Shown here: positions 17,022 through 25,800 of the stretch, in pieces | Layout: every line of letters starts with the position of its first letter | Numbering within the stretch: the first letter of the stretch is position 1 | DNA from: Pseudobutyrivibrio sp. ACV-2 | GTDB lineage: Bacteria > Bacillota > Clostridia > Lachnospirales > Lachnospiraceae | Length of the DNA stretch: 64,000 bases | Direction: 5' to 3' | Assembly: GCF_900107545.1 (NCBI RefSeq) | Contig: NZ_FNQZ01000004.1 | Location: forward strand, 62,001 to 126,000 | Translations under genes and position numbers: made by a program | The notes under the pieces: model-generated | What the model was told of the DNA's origin: nothing | Databases searched by the model: none | The model's input: the letters and a program-made list of their open reading frames with translations, nothing else

Positions 17022-17119
17022 TTCTTCTCCTATTTGCTAGACCTTGATTTCCGTAGGAAGTCTAACATAACTAGTAAATATAGTAGCGCATTGATTAGTC
17101 CTTTTCAAGGGTATTCAAA

Positions 17120-17148
17120 TTGCAGGCAATTGTGGTAAAATTTATAAT
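17120..17148 (+). promoter_or_regulatory. thyA promoter
   Basis: TTGCAG (17120-17125) and TATAAT (17143-17148) are 17 bp apart. The start site would fall near 17155, giving a leader of about 50 nt before thyA. Confidence 0.65.
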
Positions 17149-17205
17149 GATTATATAATCTAGGTGAATTCTAGGTTTTGAGATTTTGAAAGGGATAATT
17201 ATTGC

Positions 17206-18057
17206 ATGAGCAAAGCTGATATTATATTTAAAGATATGTGCCGAGATATTTTGGAAAATGGCACGGATACAAAGGATGAAATAGTGCGCCCAACTTGGCA
17301 GGATACAGGTGAAAAAGCCTACACTATCAAGCAGTTTGGCGTGGTTAATAAATACGATTTACGTGAGGAATTCCCAGCTCTTACACTTCGTAAGACAGCA
17401 CTTAAGTCCTGCATGGATGAGGTGCTTTGGATTTATCAGCGCAAGTCAAATAATATTCACGATTTGAAGCCACATGTATGGGATGAATGGGCAGATGAGA
17501 ATGGTTCCATCGGTACAGCCTATGGATACGTAGTTGGAGAAAAATTCGAGTTTAAGGGCGAGCAGATTGACCAGATGGATTATGTACTAAAGCAGCTCAA
17601 GGAAACACCTTATTCCCGTCGAATCATGACAAATCTATATCAGTTCCACGACCTTGCCACAGGACATTTGGATCCATGCTGCTATTCAGCTACCTATAAT
17701 GTCACCAAGGACAAGGCTACAGGCAAGTTGGTACTTAACATGGTGCTGAATCAGCGTTCACAGGATGTGCTTGCTGCAAACAATTGGAACGTGTGCCAGT
17801 ATGCCATCCTTCTTATGATGGTGGCCCAGGTCAATGACATGATACCGGGACAGCTCATCCATGTCATCGCAGATGCACACATCTACGACCGCCACGTGGA
17901 TGCAATCAAAGAGCTTCTAAGCCGCCCAGAGCTTCCAGCTCCAAAGGTTTCGCTTAATCCTGAGGTGAAGAATTTCTATGATTTCACTACCGATGACCTT
18001 ATTGTGGAAGGATATGAGGCTGGCGAGCAGATTCGTAACATACCGATAGCGGTATAA
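17206..18057 (+). CDS. thyA: Thymidylate synthase
   Basis: This 283-residue enzyme converts dUMP to dTMP with methylenetetrahydrofolate. Family hallmarks are WxIYQRKSNNIHDL, LNQRSQDVLAANNWNVCQYAIL and HVIADAHIYDRH. The catalytic cysteine sits in DPCCYSATYN (Cys158), where the usual motif is P-C-H; a second cysteine replaces the histidine and the following QF is lost. It starts an operon with folA, which recycles the dihydrofolate it makes; an R1 structured element lies between them. Confidence 0.92.
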   Translation: MSKADIIFKDMCRDILENGTDTKDEIVRPTWQDTGEKAYTIKQFGVVNKYDLREEFPALTLRKTALKSCMDEVLWIYQRKSNNIHDLKPHVWDEWADENGSIGTAYGYVVGEKFEFKGEQIDQMDYVLKQLKETPYSRRIMTNLYQFHDLATGHLDPCCYSATYNVTKDKATGKLVLNMVLNQRSQDVLAANNWNVCQYAILLMMVAQVNDMIPGQLIHVIADAHIYDRHVDAIKELLSRPELPAPKVSLNPEVKNFYDFTTDDLIVEGYEAGEQIRNIPIAV

Positions 18058-18068
18058 TGTTGTTGAAT

Positions 18069-18190
18069 AATCAGCTGCTTAACCTTGGCGAGCGCGAGAA
18101 GGAAGGCTCCATGCCGAGTGAGGAGCTACTGCACCGGAGCGAGAGTATGGAAGGTGGCCTGCGGGAGCACGGAACACTTGGAGGCTGATT
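18069..18190 (+). ncRNA. R1 structured element, copy A (thyA-folA spacer)
   Basis: A 90-nt core (18080-18169) matches the one at 48809-48898 at about 82 positions, including a 40-base identical block around ATGCCGAGTGAGGAGCTACT. The core is enclosed by AATCAGC (18069-18075) and GCTGATT (18184-18190), which can pair. An inner pair TCCAT/ATGGA becomes CCCAT/ATGGG in the other copy, a compensatory change. It ends 18 bases before the folA start. It has no open frame of note. Confidence 0.6.
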
Positions 18191-18208
18191 TATGGAGAGG
18201 ATTATGAT

Positions 18209-18694
18209 ATGAATTTAATTGTAGCAGTAGATAAAAATTGGGCCATAGGCAAGGACAACAAGCTCTTGGTAAGCATTCCAGATGACATGAAGTTCTTCCG
18301 AGAAACCACCACAGGCAAGGTGGTAGTCATGGGGCGCAAGACTCTAGAGAGCTTCCCAGGTGGCAAGCCACTCAAAAATAGAGTGAATATCGTTTTGACT
18401 CGCGACTCAAACTATCAGGTAAAGGATGCAGTTGTAGTTCATTCAAAGGATGAGCTTGATAAAGAACTTAAAAAATATAATCCAGATGATATTTTTGTCA
18501 TCGGTGGCGAAAGTATCTATAAGATGCTTCTTGATGAATGTAGTCGTGCATTTGTTACATATGTGGATTATAGCTACGATGCAGACACATATTTCCCAAA
18601 TCTGGATGAAAAACCAGAGTGGAAGCTTGCTCAGGAATCAGAAGAGCAGACATATTATGATATAGAATTTTATTTCAGAACTTATACAAAATAG
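18209..18694 (+). CDS. folA: Dihydrofolate reductase
   Basis: The 161-residue enzyme reduces dihydrofolate to tetrahydrofolate with NADPH. It opens MNLIVAVDKNWAIGKDNKLL, contains the NADPH-binding GKVVVMGRKTLESFPG and ends with the expected IGGESIYKMLL and YFRTY segments. A purine-rich ribosome site (gagagg) lies before the ATG, just after the R1 element. Its place behind thyA fits the folate cycle. Confidence 0.93.
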   Translation: MNLIVAVDKNWAIGKDNKLLVSIPDDMKFFRETTTGKVVVMGRKTLESFPGGKPLKNRVNIVLTRDSNYQVKDAVVVHSKDELDKELKKYNPDDIFVIGGESIYKMLLDECSRAFVTYVDYSYDADTYFPNLDEKPEWKLAQESEEQTYYDIEFYFRTYTK

Positions 18695-18730
18695 CAACAA
18701 TAAACCGGCACTTACAATGAGGACACTAAA

Positions 18731-20422
18731 ATGGCATTGAACATCACAGGACGAAAGTTATTTGTTAAGGCGTTGAAAGAAGAGGGCGTAGATACAATAT
18801 TTGCATACCCAGGTGGTATGATTACAGATATTATAGATGAGCTATACAAGACTGAGGGCATAAGAGTTATTCTTGGCCGTCATGAGCAAGCCCTTGTGCA
18901 CGAGGCAGAAGGCTATGCCCGTGCCACAGGAAAGACGGCTGTAGTCCTGGTGACCTCAGGTCCAGGTGCAACTAATACAATTACTGGTATTGCAGATGCC
19001 TATTATGACAGCATTCCAGTAGTTATCTTTACAGGTCAGGTACCTCTTCACCTAATAGGAAACGATGCTTTCCAAGAGGTAGATATTGTGGGCATGACCC
19101 GTTCTATTACCAAACTTGGCGTGACAGTCCGCAACCGCGAGGAGATGGGACGCGTCATTAAAATGGGATTTCAGGTTGCCTCAACTGGCAAGCCTGGCCC
19201 GGTTCTTATTGATATTCCAAAGGATATTCAGGTGACACCAGGCTCTCCTGATTACCCTGATCATGTGGATATTCGTGGTTATCATCCAAACGAGACAGTT
19301 CATATTGGCCAGCTTAAAAAGGCCTATCGTCTGCTTAAAAATGCAAAGAGACCTCTGATTTTAGCAGGTGGCGGTGTCAGAATATCTGGTGCTCAGGCCG
19401 AGCTTTTAGAGTTTGCTACCAAAATGAACATCCCTGTCACAACTACAGTGATGGGAAAAGGTGTTATGCCAGAGGATAGCCCGCTTTACATTGGTAATTG
19501 CGGAATGCATGGTAGATTCGCTGCTAATAAAGCGGTTACCGAATGCGACGTTTTATTTTCTATAGGTACACGTTTTAACGATAGAATAACAGGTGATTTG
19601 GAGAAATTTGCTCCAAAGGCACAGATAGTTCATGTGGATATTGCCTCTGCTTCTATCTCACGTAATGTAGTGGTAGATGTTCCGGTTACAGCTGATGCTA
19701 AAATCGCTCTTGAGCGTTTGGTGGAATATGCTGAAAAAATGAATACCGAAAAATGGGTGGCAAAGATTGCAGAGTGGGAGAGCGAACATCCACTTACTAT
19801 GCCACATAGCAAAATAGGTGTGTGTCCTCAGGTTATTTGCGATGGAATCAATCAGGTATTCCCGGATGCTAATATCATCACAGATGTAGGACAGCATCAG
19901 ATGTGGGCCAGCCAGTTTATTAAGCTGAATAAGGGGCAGGAATTTATTACATCGGGTGGTCTTGGAACTATGGGATTTGGATTCCCGGCAGCAGTGGGTG
20001 CAGCAGTAGGTGCCCCAGACAAGCCTGCAGTTTTAATCACAGGCGATGGTGGCTTCCAGATGAACATGCAGGAAATGGCCACAGTCATGACAGAAAAAAT
20101 CCCAGTTGTTATATGCTTATTTAACAATTCTAATCTGGGTATGGTTCGCCAGATGCAGCAGCTTTTCTATGGAAAACGTTATGAGATTACCGATTTATCT
20201 GCAGGGGAAAGAGGCTATTTCCCAGACTTCCTCAAGTGGGCTGAGGCCTACAATGTTAAGGGTATAAGAGTAACAAATGAATCTGAGGTTGTAGCTGCGT
20301 TAAAGGAAGCTAGAGCAAATGAGGATGGCCCTACTATCATAGATTTTGCAGTATCTCCAGACGATTTGGTTCTTCCTATGGTAAAAAGCGGAACACCACT
20401 TAGTGACATGATTTTAAAATAG
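18731..20422 (+). CDS. ilvB: Acetolactate synthase, large (catalytic) subunit
   Basis: This 563-residue thiamine-diphosphate enzyme condenses two pyruvates (or pyruvate and 2-oxobutyrate) in branched-chain amino acid synthesis. The activating glutamate is in GRHEQALVHEAEGYARATG, the FAD-binding region is central and the ThDP motif GDGGFQMNMQEM with NNSNLGMV is near residue 440. The regulatory subunit follows 17 bp later. No attenuator-like leader is seen before it, and the spacing after folA is only 36 bp, so read-through from thyA-folA is possible. Confidence 0.95.
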   Translation: MALNITGRKLFVKALKEEGVDTIFAYPGGMITDIIDELYKTEGIRVILGRHEQALVHEAEGYARATGKTAVVLVTSGPGATNTITGIADAYYDSIPVVIFTGQVPLHLIGNDAFQEVDIVGMTRSITKLGVTVRNREEMGRVIKMGFQVASTGKPGPVLIDIPKDIQVTPGSPDYPDHVDIRGYHPNETVHIGQLKKAYRLLKNAKRPLILAGGGVRISGAQAELLEFATKMNIPVTTTVMGKGVMPEDSPLYIGNCGMHGRFAANKAVTECDVLFSIGTRFNDRITGDLEKFAPKAQIVHVDIASASISRNVVVDVPVTADAKIALERLVEYAEKMNTEKWVAKIAEWESEHPLTMPHSKIGVCPQVICDGINQVFPDANIITDVGQHQMWASQFIKLNKGQEFITSGGLGTMGFGFPAAVGAAVGAPDKPAVLITGDGGFQMNMQEMATVMTEKIPVVICLFNNSNLGMVRQMQQLFYGKRYEITDLSAGERGYFPDFLKWAEAYNVKGIRVTNESEVVAALKEARANEDGPTIIDFAVSPDDLVLPMVKSGTPLSDMILK

Positions 20423-20439
20423 AAGCAGGGGTAAATGAC

Positions 20440-20958
20440 ATGGATAAAATGAAAAATAGATGGATTGCTTTATATGTAGAAAATCAGGTAGGTGTTCTGG
20501 CAAAGGTCTCTGGACTTTTTTCAGCTAAGTCATATAATCTTCAGACTCTTACAGTAGGTATTACAGAGCGTGAGGATGTATCACGTATGACCATTTCTGT
20601 TATGGCTGATGATGTGACCTTTGAGCAGATTAAAAAACAGCTCAACGCTATGGTAGAGGTTATCAAGGTTATAGATTTGACCACTATTCCTATCCACATG
20701 AAAGAAATCCTTTATGCTACAGTGCATGGACTTGATACCGAGGGCAAGACAGAAGCCTTTCAGATAGCAGAAGTATTTGACAGAGGGGGCAGTGTAAAAA
20801 TCTGTGATATTGGTTCGGATACAGTGCTTTTTGAATGCACACTTACTGAAAATAAAAATAATGAAATAATATCTTTACTTAAAACAAGATTTAAAAACGT
20901 ACAGATTGTGCGCGGCGGTGCGGTTGCTGTGGAAGCTATTAGCAGATCTAACCGTTAG
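20440..20958 (+). CDS. ilvN: Acetolactate synthase, small (regulatory) subunit
   Basis: This 172-residue subunit has an N-terminal ACT domain (WIALYVENQVGVLAKVSGLF, YNLQTLTVG) that senses valine, and the C-terminal IlvH-type domain. It activates the large subunit and confers feedback inhibition. The length is typical of IlvN/IlvH of Firmicutes. It lies directly after ilvB. Confidence 0.93.
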   Translation: MDKMKNRWIALYVENQVGVLAKVSGLFSAKSYNLQTLTVGITEREDVSRMTISVMADDVTFEQIKKQLNAMVEVIKVIDLTTIPIHMKEILYATVHGLDTEGKTEAFQIAEVFDRGGSVKICDIGSDTVLFECTLTENKNNEIISLLKTRFKNVQIVRGGAVAVEAISRSNR

Positions 20959-20981
20959 TAATAAATCAGGTAGGATATTAC

Positions 20982-22217
20982 ATGGGGGAATTAATGAAAC
21001 ATCGACTCAGAGCCTGCTTGGTGATTATCATTCTTTCGCTGAGTTGTTTATGCTCAAGTGTTGAAGCTTCTAAAGCGGAAGTAGACAGGCTCAAGGAAGA
21101 GACGGAAAATGCTACCCAAAAGGTAGAGGATTTAAAAAATCAGCAGCAACAGGTTCAAGATGCAAAAAATCAATTGGAGTCTCAGGCGGATAGCTTGTCA
21201 GGACAGATTACAGATTTGAACAATCAAATATCCACTGTTACTGGTGAGATTTCAAATACAGAACAGGATATAGCTGCGGTTGAAGCAGATATAAATAAGC
21301 TTTCTGATGAGATTACAACTATCCAGAATTCATTGGATGCTCAAAAGCGTTCCATGAAAGCCAGAATACAGTATATGTACGAAAATAAATCTACAAACAC
21401 TCTGGTAAACTTTCTGGAAAGTGGCACCATGTCAGATTTTTTGCAGAGACTAGAATATATGTCCCAGATTGTGGACTATGATCAAAGAGCCATAAAAAAG
21501 TTTGAGGAAACTCAAGCATCGCTAGAAGAAAAAAAGGCGGAGGTAGAAGAAAAAAATAAGCAGCTGAGTGCCTATAAGAGCTCTTTAAGTTCAAAAAAAT
21601 CACAGCTTGGAAATTTAGTTGGAAATGCAGCTACAGCGCTTAACGTTACAGCTGGTCAGATAGCCGATAGCCAGGCTGCTATTGAAGAGTTAGAACGTCA
21701 GCTTCAAGAAGCGAAAGAAAACGAAAAGAGAATCAGAAAACAATACGAAGAGGCTCAGCTGGCATTGGCACAAAGGCTGGCTGGTGAGCATGGAGCCTAT
21801 AAAGGCGGTTACGCCGGAGACGCTGATGAAACCACACTTTTAGCTGCTCTTATTCAGGCGGAGGCTGACAACCAGGGCTCTGATGGACGTTTGGCGGTAG
21901 GCTCAGTAGTTATGAATCGAGTGGCTAGCTCCAAATTTCCAAATACTATTGCGGGAGTAATTTATGCTCCAGGTCAGTTTGCTCCGGTGGCATCAGGCAG
22001 ATTTGCAATCATTCTTGCGAATGGTCCAAACAAAGGCTGCATGAAAGCGGCAGAGCAGGCTATAGCTGGAAATACTAATACAGATGCGCTGTTTTTCTTC
22101 ACCACATCCTATGCCCAAAACCTACATGACACACAGGTGGCAAATGGACAGGAAGGCTTTTTCGACAGGACAGAAGGAATTACAATCAGGGCTCACTATT
22201 ACTACAATTACAAGTAA
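20982..22217 (+). CDS. Secreted coiled-coil protein with SleB-type wall hydrolase domain
   Basis: A signal peptide (about 5-30) leads to a long coiled coil (about 30-260; QQVQDAKNQLESQADSLSGQ, then heptads) like PcsB/CwlO N-domains. The C-terminal 140 residues (LLAALIQAEADNQGSDGRLA, AVGSVVMNRVASSKFP, YAPGQFAP) are a Hydrolase_2/SleB domain with its catalytic glutamate in QAEA. It probably cuts peptidoglycan, with the coiled coil as an inhibitory or FtsX-linked arm. The ATG at 20994, after GGGGG, is an alternative start. No FtsEX genes are nearby. Confidence 0.85.
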   Translation: MGELMKHRLRACLVIIILSLSCLCSSVEASKAEVDRLKEETENATQKVEDLKNQQQQVQDAKNQLESQADSLSGQITDLNNQISTVTGEISNTEQDIAAVEADINKLSDEITTIQNSLDAQKRSMKARIQYMYENKSTNTLVNFLESGTMSDFLQRLEYMSQIVDYDQRAIKKFEETQASLEEKKAEVEEKNKQLSAYKSSLSSKKSQLGNLVGNAATALNVTAGQIADSQAAIEELERQLQEAKENEKRIRKQYEEAQLALAQRLAGEHGAYKGGYAGDADETTLLAALIQAEADNQGSDGRLAVGSVVMNRVASSKFPNTIAGVIYAPGQFAPVASGRFAIILANGPNKGCMKAAEQAIAGNTNTDALFFFTTSYAQNLHDTQVANGQEGFFDRTEGITIRAHYYYNYK

Positions 22218-22224
22218 AACATAG

Positions 22225-22253
22225 TTGAAATACTAGAGAACTTTAGCTAGAAT
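22225..22253 (+). promoter_or_regulatory. deoD promoter with overlapping palindrome
   Basis: TTGAAA (22225-22230) and TAGAAT (22248-22253) are 17 bp apart. The palindrome AGCTAGAA...TTCTAGCT (about 22245-22265) covers the -10 and start region, as an operator or 5' hairpin would. Confidence 0.5.
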
Positions 22254-22302
22254 AATCTTCTAGCTGTGAAATTAAAATATAATTTAATAAGGAGGAAAAG
22301 AT

Positions 22303-23019
22303 ATGGCAACACCACATAACGAGGCGAATAAAGGTGATTTTGCTAAAACAGTACTTATGCCAGGAGACCCACTCCGCGCAAAGTTTGTAGCAGAAAATTT
22401 CTTAGAGGACGTAAAGTGCGTAAATACTGTTAGAAACTGTCTTGGCTTTACTGGAACATATAAGGGAGTTCCTGTATCAGTCATGGCCAGTGGAATGGGA
22501 ATGCCTTCTATCGGTATTTATTCATATGAGTTATACGAATTCTATGATGTAGAAAATATCATCAGAATCGGTTCAGCAGGAAGCTACACAGACAAGCTCA
22601 ACGTACTTGATGTAGTTATCTCAGAAAGCGCTTTTTCAGAGAGTACATTTGCAAAATTTACAAATGGTGTAGAAGAGAAGACTTTATATCCTAGCAAGAA
22701 GATTAACGACATTGCTATCGCAAAGGCCAAGGAGCTTGGCATCGATGCAAAGCTTGCAAAGGTACATTCAAGTGATCAGTTCTATACAGCACCTGAGATG
22801 GGTGGCTGGAAGGCAGTTAAGGAGCGTTGCGGTTGTGACTGCGTAGAGATGGAAAGCTTTGCTCTTTTCAACAACGCAAACATGCTTGGAAAAAACGCAA
22901 CTTGCATGCTTACAATCTCTGATTCATTTGTTACATCAGAGGAAATCCCAGCTGAAGAGCGTCAGAAGTCATTTACAGAAATGATGAAGCTTGCTCTTGA
23001 GACTGCAATTGCATTATAA
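22303..23019 (+). CDS. deoD: Purine nucleoside phosphorylase, DeoD type
   Basis: This 238-residue protein splits purine nucleosides with phosphate to free base and (deoxy)ribose-1-phosphate. It opens with the phosphate-binding PGDPLRAKFVAENFL, continues with CLGFTGTYKGVPVSVMASGMG and EMESFALF, and has a final SDSFV segment with the base-binding aspartate. The length is that of hexameric DeoD enzymes. It has its own promoter and terminator, so it is a single-gene unit for nucleoside salvage. Confidence 0.95.
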   Translation: MATPHNEANKGDFAKTVLMPGDPLRAKFVAENFLEDVKCVNTVRNCLGFTGTYKGVPVSVMASGMGMPSIGIYSYELYEFYDVENIIRIGSAGSYTDKLNVLDVVISESAFSESTFAKFTNGVEEKTLYPSKKINDIAIAKAKELGIDAKLAKVHSSDQFYTAPEMGGWKAVKERCGCDCVEMESFALFNNANMLGKNATCMLTISDSFVTSEEIPAEERQKSFTEMMKLALETAIAL

Positions 23020-23034
23020 AATTTAAAACATATA

Positions 23035-23060
23035 AAAAGCACCCGATTCGGGTGCTTTTG
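23035..23060. terminator. Terminator after deoD
   Basis: AAAAGCACCCGA and TCGGGTGCTTTT make a near-perfect stem with flanking A- and T-runs, so it can also stop the convergent gene at 23077. Confidence 0.85.
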
Positions 23061-23076
23061 CTTTACATAGCGGATT

Positions 23077-24051
23077 TTATTTTTTAGAAGCCTGATAGTT
23101 GGCCAATTCAGAAGAAAGAAAATGCGCCAGCAGCTCCATTGTCTCTTTTACCCTGGATGTTTCTGAAATGTCAAAGTTGGCAATGTAAAGATAGCCAATA
23201 GTTTCATTGTGGTGAGTTAGTGGAACCAGGCATAAGCTACTTACATTATCGCGTTTGAGCGTAGAAACCCAAGCTGGGGCTTTCTTTTCGTATATTTCCA
23301 TATCCTGAGCATCTTTGATAATGAGAGAGTTGGTCTCTGTAAAAAGTTGAGACCAGGCATCCATTATTTCAAATGGAAAATCTTTAAATATTTCTTTTAC
23401 GCTAAACATATTGTTTAAAACGCTCTCACTTAAGATAGAAAAGTCTTTTGACTGCCTGTCAATGGAAATCATGCTGCAGGTGAAGGAATTAGTATATTCC
23501 CTGATTTCTTTAGTGACATGATTTAAGCTTTCAATGAAGTCACGGTCTTCATTGAGTTCCAGACAAGACTGAATTACAAATTGAGAAATGTCAGGTGACA
23601 TCAATGAATATTTGCTGGGATTCATTTGTTTGTCCATTATATAAAAGAACTGACAATAGGAAATATTGTCATCATGTTCGCAATTGATAGGCATTAATAT
23701 AAACTCGGACCAGCAGGAAAGTGTTTTTGTAGTATCGACATAAACACGGGTAGGTTCGTTGTTCCATGCGCACTCATAGGCAATCTTGTCAAATTTTGGT
23801 TCCCTGGGTATGAAGCAGGTATATGATTTTCCTCTAAGATATTCATCGAAGGTTGAATAATCTATAGAATGCGCATCGATATTTATATTTTGAAGCTGAC
23901 AGTAAAAACTTAGTTTAAATGGTTCATTCACACACAGATAGCTAATCTCGCCGATTTTTTGTTCATCTGTTTTTTCAACAGACAGAATAGCGCATGGAAG
24001 CGGTGATGCTGATGCTAAATTTTTCATTTTGTTATATAGTTCGTTTTGCAT
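23077..24051 (-). CDS. GAF domain sensor-like protein
   Basis: In this 324-residue cytosolic protein the C-terminal half (about 165-315) has the GAF pattern (SSLCLVPLTHHNETIGYLYIAN near residue 285). The N-terminal half is PAS-like. There is no GGDEF, kinase or HTH output domain, although similar PAS-GAF pairs usually precede one. It may regulate in trans, or be the truncated front of a GAF-GGDEF protein. No neighbours help. The start ATG is at 24051. Confidence 0.6.
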   Translation of the reverse strand: MQNELYNKMKNLASASPLPCAILSVEKTDEQKIGEISYLCVNEPFKLSFYCQLQNINIDAHSIDYSTFDEYLRGKSYTCFIPREPKFDKIAYECAWNNEPTRVYVDTTKTLSCWSEFILMPINCEHDDNISYCQFFYIMDKQMNPSKYSLMSPDISQFVIQSCLELNEDRDFIESLNHVTKEIREYTNSFTCSMISIDRQSKDFSILSESVLNNMFSVKEIFKDFPFEIMDAWSQLFTETNSLIIKDAQDMEIYEKKAPAWVSTLKRDNVSSLCLVPLTHHNETIGYLYIANFDISETSRVKETMELLAHFLSSELANYQASKK

Positions 24052-24364
24052 AATTATTTAACTCCTTACATAATTATCCTCATAGCATTATATCATGTTG
24101 GATATTTTAATGTGCGAAATAAATGGGATTTTTTTGTGTATAAAACCACACATTCTGGAAACGGAAAGTATAAGATTAAGGTTTTTAATCCATAATTGCC
24201 CACAATTTTAGAATAAATGCATATATTAAAAAAATGTGAAGTATGTTACAATTTGTAATGTTTAAAAAGGGAGAAAATTTTAAATTCTAACTAGTTTTAT
24301 CATTTCATAAATAGCGGATTTTCATTCCAAAATAACAAAATTTAATAGATTTAGGTTCTAAATA
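24052..24364. other. AT-rich divergent spacer before the polysaccharide locus
   Basis: This AT-rich region must hold the promoters of the GAF gene (minus) and of the LCP gene that begins the polysaccharide locus (plus). No clear -35/-10 pair or repeat could be fixed. It carries no gene. Its AT bias is higher than that of the genes around it. Confidence 0.4.
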
Positions 24365-25786
24365 ATGAAAAGCAGAACAGTAACAAAAGGCGTGTATGCA
24401 GGGATTTTAGGGGCATGCACCATTGCTATATGTGTATTGCTGATAATATTGGTCAGACAAATGCGGAGTGTGGCCATACTTCCTATCCCATATGCAGTAG
24501 CTATAGTTATATTTATACTTATTCTTTTTGGTGCAGGCGGATTTTTCTTTACACGCAAAAAAACAGTTGTTAAAGTGATTGGAATTATCCTCATTGTTGC
24601 ATCAATTGCAACAAATGTTGAAGGAATATATTTGTACGCAAACAGTATTAAAGCCTTGGATACCATCGCCAATCAAACAACCGAAACGACTACCTATGGT
24701 ATTTACGTTTTGAATGAATCAAAGGTAGAAACAGTAGATGACTTATCAAAGAAATCTGTAGGTCTTGCTTCTGATACTGTAGACGAAACTTTATCTGAAA
24801 AAATTGGATCTTACGGATTTGCCATCAGTCAGTTTGATAATCAGGCTTCGTTGGTTGAAGGGCTTATAAATGGGCAGTGTGAAGGCGCAGTGTTAAACAC
24901 TTCATATATAGATTTACTTGAGGATAGTGAATTCGGTGAGGAGTTTAGCGGCAGATTGCGATTGCTGGATAAAGTGGATGTTTCAAAAATCGTGGAAGCT
25001 CCAACTATCATCACACCCGAAGAGCCATTTATCGTATACATAAGTGGTAAGGATACCTGGGGCCATATTTCTGTCACAAGCCGTTCTGACGTAAATATCA
25101 TTGCCGTGGTAAATCCTGAAACTAAGCATATTTTATTAGTTTCGACACCTAGGGATTACTATGTACCTTTGTCTATCTCCGGTGGTGTCAAGGATAAGCT
25201 TACCCATTCAGGTATATACGGCATAGATGTGTCAAAGGACACCATGGAAATGCTTTACGGCATAGAAATGGATCACTATTTCAAGGTGAACTATAGTGGC
25301 TTTGAAGGATTGATTGATGCCATGGGCGGTATCACTGTATGGTCGGATTATGCCTTTGATGTGGAAAATATTGGACACTTTAGCAAAGGAGAAAACCAGC
25401 TTACCGGTCTACAGGCGTTGGCTTTTGTTAGAGAAAGACATTCATTTGCCAGAGGAGATGTCCAGCGTGGCGAAAATCAAATGAATGTTATTCAGTCTGT
25501 AATTCAAAAAATGACTTCAAAGAGCACATTGATGAATTACGCTGATATTTTAAAAGAATGTGATGGCACGTTTGCCACAGATATAACAACTGATGAGATA
25601 GCCGATTTGGTTTCTTATGAGTTGGCAAATCCGGGGAAATGGAATATTGAAAAATTAAGTGTTGGTGGTACGGGAGAGTACAACCATGTTTATTCTCTTA
25701 CGAAAAGGGTGTATGTAATGGAGCCAAATCAGGATGACATTGAAAATGCCAGAGAGCGAATAAACGAAGTTTTAGAAGAAAATTAA
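24365..25786 (+). CDS. LytR-CpsA-Psr (LCP) wall-polymer ligase
   Basis: This 473-residue protein has three N-terminal membrane helices (about 8-105), then a 95-residue segment with a periplasmic-binding-like look (YGIYVLNESKVETVDDLSKK), then the LCP domain: LLVSTPRDYYVPL, KLTHSGIYG, MGGITVWSDYAFD, and LTGLQALAFVRERH. LCP enzymes join lipid-linked glycopolymers to peptidoglycan. As first gene of the locus it fits the attachment step for the polymer made downstream. The extra sensor-like segment resembles the accessory domain of CpsA-type LCPs. Confidence 0.92.
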   Translation: MKSRTVTKGVYAGILGACTIAICVLLIILVRQMRSVAILPIPYAVAIVIFILILFGAGGFFFTRKKTVVKVIGIILIVASIATNVEGIYLYANSIKALDTIANQTTETTTYGIYVLNESKVETVDDLSKKSVGLASDTVDETLSEKIGSYGFAISQFDNQASLVEGLINGQCEGAVLNTSYIDLLEDSEFGEEFSGRLRLLDKVDVSKIVEAPTIITPEEPFIVYISGKDTWGHISVTSRSDVNIIAVVNPETKHILLVSTPRDYYVPLSISGGVKDKLTHSGIYGIDVSKDTMEMLYGIEMDHYFKVNYSGFEGLIDAMGGITVWSDYAFDVENIGHFSKGENQLTGLQALAFVRERHSFARGDVQRGENQMNVIQSVIQKMTSKSTLMNYADILKECDGTFATDITTDEIADLVSYELANPGKWNIEKLSVGGTGEYNHVYSLTKRVYVMEPNQDDIENARERINEVLEEN

Positions 25787-25800
25787 TGGGAGAGTAATTT

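Noticed and set aside
18069-18190. CRISPR array or tandem repeat
   Set aside because: R1 and R2 copies are single, far apart and structured; there are no regularly spaced repeats with unique spacers, and no cas genes.
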